Origin: J061 sp003695725 [NCBI: Candidatus Schekmanbacteria bacterium]
GTDB taxonomy: Bacteria > Schekmanbacteria > GWA2-38-11
Length of the DNA: 7,912 nucleotides
Assembly: GCA_003695725.1 (NCBI GenBank)
Contig: RFHX01000276.1
Location: 1 to 7,912 of the forward strand
Direction of reading: 5' to 3'
The translations under genes and the position numbers were made by a program. Every line of letters starts with the position of its first letter. The first letter of the stretch is position 1. The notes below the pieces were generated by a model. The model saw nothing but the letters and a program-made list of their open reading frames with translations. It searched no databases and was not told the origin of the DNA. Shown here piece by piece: positions 1 through 6,197 of the stretch.

Positions 1-10
1 CTCTATTGGT

Positions 11-226
11 ATGAAAAATGCATATCAAAAATGTATGAAGGTAGAAGAGATTCATAAAAGATGTATCTATTTTAAAAAAAAGACAGTTTTTAAATGTCTT
101 GGTTTTACAGAGGGAATTAAATTCCCGAGCAGAAAGGAAATTGTTGCTTTTTGTTTGTCAGGAGATTTTGAAAACTGTCCAGTTTACAGAAAAAAAGAAA
201 ATCTGAATGAAGAGAAGAGTAAATAA
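11..226 (+). CDS. small cysteine-rich protein, possibly 5'-partial
   Basis: I do not recognise this gene. The 71 residues hold five cysteines (C8, C18, C29, C48, C56), spaced C-x9-C-x10-C-x18-C-x7-C, with a C-terminal CLSGDFENCPVY segment. This looks like a small metal- or Fe-S-binding domain, but there is no signal peptide, membrane segment or CXXCH motif, so it is probably cytoplasmic. The reading frame has no stop between the left edge and the ATG at 11, and no clear ribosome site precedes that ATG, so the true start may lie outside the window. Its last 20 bases overlap the start of the cytochrome gene at 207 in a different frame, which suggests translational coupling and co-transcription. 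The tail is lysine/glutamate-rich. A chance ORF is possible, but the cysteine pattern and tight linkage argue that it is real. Function is unassigned. Confidence 0.55.
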   Translation: MKNAYQKCMKVEEIHKRCIYFKKKTVFKCLGFTEGIKFPSRKEIVAFCLSGDFENCPVYRKKENLNEEKSK

Positions 227-2189
227 AAATAGAATTGCAGATTTTGAAAAGAGAAAAATTGATTTTGAAAGCATCCTTATATTGTCATCTTTTTTGCTAT
301 TTTTCTTTTTTTCTCCTTTTTCTGTTATTTCAGCAGATGAAATTTTATGTATTGAATGCCATGACATTCCTGAGAAGGACAAGAATATGAATTATGTCCA
401 TCGCGGCATTGACTGTGTAGATTGCCATTCAGATATCTCTTTTTCTGAGGACCCTCACACAAGAAGTAAACTTTCTTCAAGGCAGATATGCGGAAACTGC
501 CATACAAGGGAGTATGAGCTATTACAAAAAAGTGTTCATGGAAAAAAGAAAAGTGCATTCAAATCATATGCCTTGGAATGTTCAGATTGCCATGGTAATC
601 ATTTAATCATTAAAGAGGATGAGAAAAAAGTAAGTGCTATGCGTGTAAAAATACCTTCTATTTGCGCAGAGTGCCATAATAGCGTGAAATTTGTGGAGGT
701 TTCAGGAGGAGTATATTCAAGAAAGGTCTATGTCCAATATGAAAACAGCGTTCATGGTGAATCTTTTGGCAAAGGTGTCTTGGCTGCAGCAATATGCACA
801 GATTGCCATGGCGCCCACAATATAAGGAATCCTGCTGACTACAAATCCACAGTTGCAAGGAATAGTATTGCCCAAACCTGCGGCAACTGCCATTACGGAA
901 TATTTATCAAATATAAAAAGAGTATCCATTATGCGGCTTTGCAGAAAGGAATATCACGTTCACCAGTTTGCACTGACTGCCATGGTATTCACACAATTAC
1001 AAGTATCGAGAATGGTTCTGACTCTGTCATTGATGCTGAAAGGAAGATTGTCTTTGATTCCTGTGTCCGCTGCCACGATGATGTACGGCTTAGCAAAGAA
1101 TATCAGGTTGCACCGCAGAGGGTGTCAAGCTATTTGCAGAGTTATCATGGATTGGCAGCACGGCAAGGAGAAACAACAGTTGCCGACTGTGGGAGTTGTC
1201 ATGGCGTCCATATGGTTTTGCCATCAAGCAATCCTGAATCATATGTCAATAAAAATAATCTTTCAACAACCTGTGGGAAATGCCACCCAAAGGCAAGTGA
1301 AAATTTTGCTTCTGGAGTAATTCATATCACCAAGACGCAGAGTGGCGGAAACGATTCTGAGAAAATACTTTTCTATATAAAATGGATATACATTTTTCTT
1401 ATAATAGTGACTATTTCGGGTATGTTCATTCACAACTTTCTCGACTTCATCCAAAAGATGAAGCTCCATTTTCAAGGAAAACTTCATTCAGAAAAAAGGA
1501 GCGAAGTCTTTTATGAACGACTTAATCTCAATGAAAGAATTCAGCATTTTTTCCTTCTCATCTCTTTCATTTTTCTTGTTGTTACAGGTTTTGCTCTTGT
1601 TTTTCCTGATTCATGGTGGACACTACCATTCCGAATTATTGAAGGAGGTGCTTCTTTGAGGGGATTGATTCATAGAATCGCAGCTGTTTTTCTAATGGGG
1701 ACTGCTCTTTATCATATCTATTTCATTACAGCCACTGAAAGAGGAAGATTCGAGCTTAGAAGTATGCTCCCATCCGATAAGGATTTGAAAGATATGCTTG
1801 CAAACTTTGCTTTTCTGATAGGTTTAAAAAATGAAAAACCAAAGTATGACAGGTTTAATTATATTGAAAAGAGCGAATACTGGGCATTGATATGGGGCAC
1901 AGCCGTGATGGTAATAACCGGACTTATTCTATGGTTTGAAGAGGAAACTTTATTGTTCTTCCCAAAGATTGTAATAGATATTGCTGAACTTGTGCATTAT
2001 TATGAAGCATGGCTTGCCACTTTAGCTATCATTGTTTGGCATATATACTATGTTGTCCTAAATCCTTCAGTCTATCCAATGAATTGGTGTTGGTTAACAG
2101 GAAAGATATCGCTCGATGAAATGAAGGAAGAACATCCTATTGAACTTGAGAAAAGGGAAGAGCTTATTCATATTCAAGAGACAGGATAG
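207..2189 (+). CDS. fused 11-heme cytochrome c / FdnI-type cytochrome b (CbcL-like)
   Basis: Probable quinol:periplasmic-cytochrome oxidoreductase of 660 residues. Residues 1-43 form a Sec signal with a long charged n-region and a Phe/Leu core, cleaved near ISA/DE. Eleven CXXCH sites follow, starting at C48, 70, 95, 125, 153, 197, 225, 255, 286, 328 and 356. SVHG-type and CHGxH histidines between them are likely distal ligands, and H373 probably serves the last heme. A membrane helix at 388-410 and a basic linker (411-440) lead to a four-helix cytochrome b domain at about 447-466, 487-508, 558-577 and 600-618. Its conserved histidines are H447, H489, H503, H597 and H612, and it has the FdnI-family loop NYIEKSEYW. 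The predicted topology puts the c hemes in the periplasm and the C-terminus in the cytoplasm. The architecture matches Geobacter CbcL, which has nine c hemes; substrate and direction are inferred. The start at 207 is the only ATG before the signal peptide, and its ribosome site is weak. Confidence 0.9.
   Translation: MKRRVNKNRIADFEKRKIDFESILILSSFLLFFFFSPFSVISADEILCIECHDIPEKDKNMNYVHRGIDCVDCHSDISFSEDPHTRSKLSSRQICGNCHTREYELLQKSVHGKKKSAFKSYALECSDCHGNHLIIKEDEKKVSAMRVKIPSICAECHNSVKFVEVSGGVYSRKVYVQYENSVHGESFGKGVLAAAICTDCHGAHNIRNPADYKSTVARNSIAQTCGNCHYGIFIKYKKSIHYAALQKGISRSPVCTDCHGIHTITSIENGSDSVIDAERKIVFDSCVRCHDDVRLSKEYQVAPQRVSSYLQSYHGLAARQGETTVADCGSCHGVHMVLPSSNPESYVNKNNLSTTCGKCHPKASENFASGVIHITKTQSGGNDSEKILFYIKWIYIFLIIVTISGMFIHNFLDFIQKMKLHFQGKLHSEKRSEVFYERLNLNERIQHFFLLISFIFLVVTGFALVFPDSWWTLPFRIIEGGASLRGLIHRIAAVFLMGTALYHIYFITATERGRFELRSMLPSDKDLKDMLANFAFLIGLKNEKPKYDRFNYIEKSEYWALIWGTAVMVITGLILWFEEETLLFFPKIVIDIAELVHYYEAWLATLAIIVWHIYYVVLNPSVYPMNWCWLTGKISLDEMKEEHPIELEKREELIHIQETG
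489..1271 (+). repeat. tandem tetraheme super-repeat in the fused cytochrome
   Basis: Protein-level repeat. Residues 95-224 and 225-355 each contain four CXXCH sites arranged as a short two-heme module (58 or 61 residues) followed by a long one (72 or 70). Each module reads CXXCH, then an (S)(V/I)H(G/Y) or YHG element, then CxxCHGxH. The long copies share an extended tyrosine-containing segment before the histidine and a GxxxAxxC approach to the second site. The copies are diverged at DNA level, so the duplication is old. A lone closing site at C356 and an N-terminal two-heme module (C48/C70) flank the pair. Confidence 0.65.
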
Positions 2190-2194
2190 GAAAT

Positions 2195-3433
2195 ATGATG
2201 AAAATAGATGAAAAGAACTTTACAATTATTTTGTCATTATTTTTCGTTTTCTTGATTTCAATGAATTCATCTGCAGAAATAAAGTGTACACAATGCCATA
2301 GCGAAAAAAGTATCTTGAAATCCAAGCGAGGAGATAAACTTTATATTGACCTTTCAAGATACACAACATCTGTGCATGGAGATCTATTATGCAGAGATTG
2401 TCATTCAGAGATTGGAGAGGTAAGGAGCTCTCTTGACCATGGGGAAAATGCGAAAGAAGTAAGATGTGAAGACTGCCATGAAGAAGAATATGAAATCTAT
2501 CGAAAAAGCGTTCATGGATGGTCAAAAAAATCACATAAATATTCGCCGCCTTACTGCTCAGATTGTCATGGCACTCACTATATTTCCTGTGTAAGTGATC
2601 CAGACTGCCAGGTTTCTCCTATCAATCAAATAAAAGTATGTATTAAATGCCATGAAGATGAAAATGTCGTAAATGATTACGGTCTTCCATCGATAAGATT
2701 TATTCAGTCTTATGAAAAAAGTGTTCATGGTAAAGCCATAGAAGAAAAGGGATTATTAGTGGCGGCAGTGTGCAGTGATTGTCATGGAGGGCACGGCATA
2801 CGAGAGATAAAAGATATAAATGATGTTGTCTTCAAAAAGGATATAGTTACTATTTGTGGCCGCTGTCACAAACCAATAATGGAAAATTATAAGGCAGGAA
2901 TACATTGGACAGCCTTAAATAATGGAATAGTTGAAAGCCCTTCCTGTATAAATTGTCACGGAGAGCATGAAATCTTGCCTCCAACAGATAAGAAGTCATC
3001 TGTATTTACCGCAAATATTCCATCAACTTGTTCCAAATGTCACGAAAATGAAACTATTTCGTCTGCTTACGGTATACCGTCAGGACGTTTTAAAACATAT
3101 ATGGATAGTTTCCATGGTCTTCTTTTAGAATACGGTGAATTAAAGTCTGCAAACTGCGCAAGCTGTCATGGCGCGCATAAGATTCTTCCTTCAACAAATC
3201 CTGAATCAAGAGTTTATAAAGATAATTTGCCCCATACATGCGGCAAGTGCCACCCCAATGCGGGAGAAAAATTTAAGAATGTAAAGATTCACATTACTGC
3301 TGATAAAGATGTTTCGCCGGGCAAGTATTATATAAGGAAATTTTATGTTTGGTTTATAGGAATACTTGTAACTTTCTTTTTGATTTATGTGGCAATGGAG
3401 CTTTATAGCTATTTCTCTAAGAAGAAGAGCTGA
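2195..3433 (+). CDS. membrane-anchored 11-heme cytochrome c
   Basis: Periplasmic electron carrier of 412 residues, paralogous to the c domain of the preceding fused protein. The signal peptide is residues 1-27, cleaved near SSA/EIK. CXXCH sites start at C31, 66, 91, 121, 149, 193, 221, 251, 279, 321 and 349, with SVHG/FHG and CHGxH histidines as likely distal ligands and H366 after the last site. A single C-terminal membrane helix (about 381-404) ends in a lysine-rich cytoplasmic stub. That helix corresponds to residues 388-410 of the fused protein, so this gene is the c half of a split version of that protein, and the next gene two bases on is the b half. Two extra cysteines (C132, C138) occur in the loop after the fourth heme. 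Translation could start at either of two adjacent ATGs (2195 or 2198); the TAGGA element overlapping the upstream stop codon is better spaced for 2198. The electron-transfer role is firm, the partner is inferred from context. Confidence 0.9.
   Translation: MMKIDEKNFTIILSLFFVFLISMNSSAEIKCTQCHSEKSILKSKRGDKLYIDLSRYTTSVHGDLLCRDCHSEIGEVRSSLDHGENAKEVRCEDCHEEEYEIYRKSVHGWSKKSHKYSPPYCSDCHGTHYISCVSDPDCQVSPINQIKVCIKCHEDENVVNDYGLPSIRFIQSYEKSVHGKAIEEKGLLVAAVCSDCHGGHGIREIKDINDVVFKKDIVTICGRCHKPIMENYKAGIHWTALNNGIVESPSCINCHGEHEILPPTDKKSSVFTANIPSTCSKCHENETISSAYGIPSGRFKTYMDSFHGLLLEYGELKSANCASCHGAHKILPSTNPESRVYKDNLPHTCGKCHPNAGEKFKNVKIHITADKDVSPGKYYIRKFYVWFIGILVTFFLIYVAMELYSYFSKKKS
2465..3238 (+). repeat. tandem tetraheme super-repeat in the 11-heme cytochrome
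   Basis: Protein-level repeat of residues 91-220 and 221-348, 130 and 128 residues long. Each copy is a 58-residue short module plus a 70-72-residue long module, and each module carries two CXXCH sites. The long modules share YGxPSxRFxxYxxSxHG before the second site (residues 162-179 and 292-308), which shows they are true duplicates and not merely spaced heme motifs. The short modules share the CHGxHxI ending. Confidence 0.7.
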
Positions 3434-3435
3434 CA

Positions 3436-4125
3436 ATGACTAAAGAAAATCAAAAAAGCTTTTCAAGGTTTAATATAATTTTTCGAATTCAGCATATTCT
3501 GCTTATGCTATCGTCTATAGTGCTTGGAGTGTCGGGCTTTGCTTTGCTTTGGCATTCAACCGAAGTTGCAAAGATGATAATAAGCATTGGTGGCGGTTAT
3601 ACAGGAAGGGCTTATATTCACCGTATTGCGGCAATAATTTTGATTTTTGATGGCTTGTGGCATCTGTTATACATTTTATTTTCAAAAGATGCACATAATG
3701 AATTCTTGAAAATTATTCCTTCCTTTTCCGATTTCAAGGAGTTGGCTAAAGCCGTTTCTTATTATCTGTCTAACAATAAGGAGTTTCCAAAGTTCAAGAA
3801 ATTCAATTTTATACAGAAATTCCAGTATTGGGGTGTGGTCTTAGGAATGATGATAATGATTTTAAGCGGTTTGGCGCTCTGGTTTAAAGATATCTCGATG
3901 ATGATTTTACCTAAATGGGCAATGGATGTGCTTTTGACATTGCATGGGCGAGAAGGTTTGCTTGCCTTCTTAGTGCTTTTTTTATGGCACCAGTATAATG
4001 TTCATTTGAATCCATCGGTATTTCCAATGGATAAGATTTGGTTAACAGGAAGGATAAGTGAAGATAGACTTAAAAAAGAACATTATTTAGAATATGAAGA
4101 GATTATTAAAACAAATTTGAATTGA
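3436..4125 (+). CDS. cytochrome b subunit, FdnI/HydC-like
   Basis: Integral membrane cytochrome b of 229 residues, presumed to oxidise menaquinol and pass electrons to the 11-heme cytochrome encoded immediately upstream. Four helices lie at about 19-38, 60-82, 131-150 and 171-188. Histidines conserved with the two sister b domains are H20 (RIQH), H62 (IHR), H76 (LWH), H170 (LHGREGLLA) and H185 (WHQYNVH), enough for two b hemes as in FdnI. The loop FNFIQKFQYW matches the family's pre-helix-3 motif. The basic N-terminus suits a cytoplasmic location. The C-terminal tail from NPSVFPM to about residue 222 is strongly shared with the other two b domains here. The ATG at 3436 lies two bases after the upstream stop, with a purine-rich GAAGAAGAG serving as ribosome site inside the upstream gene, so the two are probably translationally coupled. 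The family is clear; the direction of electron flow is inferred. Confidence 0.88.
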   Translation: MTKENQKSFSRFNIIFRIQHILLMLSSIVLGVSGFALLWHSTEVAKMIISIGGGYTGRAYIHRIAAIILIFDGLWHLLYILFSKDAHNEFLKIIPSFSDFKELAKAVSYYLSNNKEFPKFKKFNFIQKFQYWGVVLGMMIMILSGLALWFKDISMMILPKWAMDVLLTLHGREGLLAFLVLFLWHQYNVHLNPSVFPMDKIWLTGRISEDRLKKEHYLEYEEIIKTNLN

Positions 4126-4131
4126 AAAGAT

Positions 4132-5208
4132 ATGAAAAATAGGAAAAATAATAGAAAAGATTTACTTTCTTTAAAGTTTATATCTTTGTTCATTTTTTTC
4201 ATCTTTCTCTCGCTATCTGTATATGCTCAGCCAGATGATACCAAATGTCTTGTGTGCCATGGGAAGAAAGGTTTTTCAAATCCCCTTTCTACTGGAAGAA
4301 TTTTAAATCTATATGTAGATGCCAAAGAATTGAGGAAATCGGTACATTCTGAAAAATCCTGTACAGATTGTCATTCTGATGTTCTTTCAATTCCACATCG
4401 CAATGAGATCAACAAGGTAAATTGTGCTGAAAGATGCCATTTTGTTGGCAATCCTTCAGGGGCGCCGGAAACAGTAAAGTATAGTGAGTATTTTCAAAGT
4501 GTCCATGGACAGGCTCTTTTGAAAGGAGTTTCTTCTGCACCTATATGTCAGGATTGTCACGGTAGCCACGATATCTATAAACCTGATAATGAAAATTCAA
4601 AGGTCTCAAGAAAAAATATCCCAAAAACATGCGGTAAATGCCATCTTCAGGAATATGTCGATTTTACTAATTCTGTTCATGGTGAAGCATACCAAAAAGG
4701 GAATCCAGATGTTCCTGTTTGCACAAATTGCCATGGTGAACATAAAATCTTATCTCATGATAATCCCAAATCTACTGTCTATGCAAGCCATATAAGGGAA
4801 ACTTGTTCTGCCTGTCATGAAAAAATGCAAATTATGGAGAAATACGGTGTATCGACTGAACAGGTAGAAACATATGAAGAGAGTTTTCACGGCATAGCCA
4901 ATGAATTTGGAATAAAAACTGCGGCTAATTGTGCAAGCTGTCATGGATATCATAATATCAGGCCTTCATCCGACCCAAAATCTACAATCTATAAGGACAA
5001 CATTCCAAAAACATGCGGTAAATGCCATCCGGGAGCCAATATAAATTTTGCAAAAGGGAAAATGCATATAAATCCCAAGAAAAAAGAATCAGGTATTGTT
5101 TATTATGTGGCACAATCATTCAAGTATCTCACCATTTCTGTAATGCTTGCATTGGTTGCTCACATAATTTTGGATTTGAGAAAAAGACTGAAAAAAACGG
5201 AGTCTTGA
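4132..5208 (+). CDS. membrane-anchored cytochrome c with 8 CXXCH plus one CX3CH site
   Basis: Third paralogue of the periplasmic multiheme domain, 358 residues. The signal peptide is residues 1-32, cleaved near VYA/QPDD. Canonical sites start at C39, 77, 139, 167, 197, 225, 267 and 295. The expected site between C77 and C139 is CAERCH (C98-H103), with one extra residue between the cysteines. SVHG/FHG and CHGxH histidines are present throughout, and H312 follows the last site. A C-terminal membrane helix (about 325-347) ends in a basic cytoplasmic tail. Relative to its two paralogues it has one 58-residue two-heme module fewer near the N-terminus. An exact 25-base direct repeat lies inside the gene (4621-4645 and 5005-5029). 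It pairs with the cytochrome b gene three bases downstream. Periplasmic electron transfer is well supported; whether the CX3CH site holds a heme is open. Confidence 0.9.
   Translation: MKNRKNNRKDLLSLKFISLFIFFIFLSLSVYAQPDDTKCLVCHGKKGFSNPLSTGRILNLYVDAKELRKSVHSEKSCTDCHSDVLSIPHRNEINKVNCAERCHFVGNPSGAPETVKYSEYFQSVHGQALLKGVSSAPICQDCHGSHDIYKPDNENSKVSRKNIPKTCGKCHLQEYVDFTNSVHGEAYQKGNPDVPVCTNCHGEHKILSHDNPKSTVYASHIRETCSACHEKMQIMEKYGVSTEQVETYEESFHGIANEFGIKTAANCASCHGYHNIRPSSDPKSTIYKDNIPKTCGKCHPGANINFAKGKMHINPKKKESGIVYYVAQSFKYLTISVMLALVAHIILDLRKRLKKTES
4621..5029 (+). repeat. exact 25-base direct repeat, 384-base period, inside the 9-site cytochrome
   Basis: The bases at 4621-4645 are identical to those at 5005-5029, including third codon positions; both encode PKTCGKCH plus the first base of the next codon. 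The offset of 384 bases equals 128 codons, exactly one tetraheme unit. Identity stops abruptly on both sides. Confidence 0.85.
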
Positions 5209-5211
5209 GAT

Positions 5212-6174
5212 ATGGATGATAACAAAAGAGATGACAGTTTCAGCACAGAGAAAAACAAAGAGCTAACTACTCTTAAAGAAACGATAAAAGAGCAGGTTCT
5301 AAATGAATTGAGAGAAAAATACGGCAATGGATTCAAAAAGGATGAGCTCGAAAAGATTGCTTCTCGAATCTTAGAGGATTATGTGGAGATAAAGGATAAA
5401 GTACTTCTTGATTATATCAGAGAAGAGGAAAGAAAAAAAGAGAGAGAAAAAAAAGAAAAACCTGCGGAAGAAGAAAAGGAAGAATTTTTTATTCGTTTTG
5501 GACTAAATTTCAGACTTCAACATATGCTTCTTTTTACAAGTTGTATTGTTCTTATTTTAACAGGAATCCCCGAAAAATTCTATTTTACTTCACCTGCCGC
5601 TTTTTTTATCAACCTTGTGGGAGGAATGAAAACGATAACTTTGATACACAGAATAGGCGCTGCAGGCCTTGTATGTATGTTTCTCTATCACTGCCTAATC
5701 TATACTCCTTTTACTCGTCAGGGCAGAAGCGATTTCATAGAGCTTTTGCCCCGTTGGAAAGATGTGACTGATGTGATTCAGATGATTAAGTATTTTTTCG
5801 GGAAAACAGATGAGAAGCCTAAATTTGGCAGATTCTCTTACATTGAAAAATTCGATTATTGGGCAGTATATTGGGGCTGTATCATAATGATTGGCTCAGG
5901 TTTTTTGATGTGGTTTGAGGTTGAATCAATAAATCTCTTTGGGAAGGTAATAGTAGATATATGTAAAGAAGCGCATAGCGATGAAGGATTGTTATGCACT
6001 CTTGCAATATTGATTTGGCATTTTTACAATGTTCATTTCAATCCTCGAGTTTTCCCAATGAGTTGGGTGTGGTGGAATGGAAAAATATCAAAAGAAGATA
6101 TGATTGAAGAGCATCCTCTTGAATATGAAAAGATTATGATGAAAAGAAATAAAGCAGTAAAGAAAAATGAATAG
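5212..6174 (+). CDS. cytochrome b subunit with charged helical N-terminal extension
   Basis: Membrane cytochrome b of 320 residues, presumed partner of the 9-site cytochrome c encoded three bases upstream. The b domain starts near residue 94, with helices at about 104-118, 143-165, 216-235 and 257-274. Histidines H104, H146, H160, H255 and H270 match the sister proteins, and FSYIEKFDYW is the family loop. The tail NPRVFPM...WNGKIS...EEHPLEYEK is shared. Residues 1-93 have no counterpart in the other two b domains. They are almost entirely Glu, Lys, Asp, Arg and aliphatic residues, are predicted helical and probably coiled-coil, and become a near-pure Glu/Lys/Arg run at 70-90. This segment should lie in the cytoplasm and could mediate assembly or docking. 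The ATG at 5212 is preceded by CGGAG, and translation may be coupled to the upstream gene. The domain call is strong; the role of the extension is unknown. Confidence 0.88.
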   Translation: MDDNKRDDSFSTEKNKELTTLKETIKEQVLNELREKYGNGFKKDELEKIASRILEDYVEIKDKVLLDYIREEERKKEREKKEKPAEEEKEEFFIRFGLNFRLQHMLLFTSCIVLILTGIPEKFYFTSPAAFFINLVGGMKTITLIHRIGAAGLVCMFLYHCLIYTPFTRQGRSDFIELLPRWKDVTDVIQMIKYFFGKTDEKPKFGRFSYIEKFDYWAVYWGCIIMIGSGFLMWFEVESINLFGKVIVDICKEAHSDEGLLCTLAILIWHFYNVHFNPRVFPMSWVWWNGKISKEDMIEEHPLEYEKIMMKRNKAVKKNE

Positions 6175-6188
6175 ACAAAAAATAGGAC

Positions 6189-6194
6189 AGAGGA
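6189..6194 (+). promoter_or_regulatory. ribosome binding site for the NapC-type cytochrome
   Basis: AGAGGA sits three bases before the ATG at 6198 and is the clearest Shine-Dalgarno-like element in the window. It supports that start, which places a short lysine-rich n-region directly before the membrane anchor. It lies in the only junction longer than 10 bases (6175-6197), and that junction shows no terminator hairpin. Confidence 0.55.
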
Positions 6195-6197
6195 AAG

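Noticed and set aside
283-320. T-rich tract as a possible terminator or phase-variable run
   Set aside because: It encodes the Phe/Leu core of the signal peptide, no hairpin precedes it, and the longest run is only seven T.
853-1320. 155-codon plus-strand ORF in another frame inside the fused cytochrome gene
   Set aside because: It overlaps conserved heme motifs of the main frame, and its product has no signal peptide, domain or recognisable motif. It is a shadow of the real gene.
4423-4440. CX3CH as a sequencing error
   Set aside because: An in-frame three-base insertion is an unlikely error and the reading frame is intact on both sides, so it is treated as real, pending conservation.
207-5208. 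Many short DNA repeats around the heme motifs, considered as CRISPR-like or mobile-element repeats
   Set aside because: They coincide with CXXCH and SVHG codons in frame, vary in sequence and spacing, and lie within coding regions; only the 25-base exact pair was kept as a repeat.
5541-5771. 76-codon ORF in the -1 frame of the third cytochrome b, reachable from A-rich slippery runs at 5432-5454
   Set aside because: The zero frame continues into a fully conserved b domain, the alternative product has no recognisable fold, and A-runs are expected in Lys-rich AT-rich genes. No stimulatory structure was seen.
6175-6197. Possible operon break or promoter before the NapC-type gene
   Set aside because: The 23-base gap contains a ribosome site but no terminator hairpin, and there is no room for a convincing -35/-10 pair within it.
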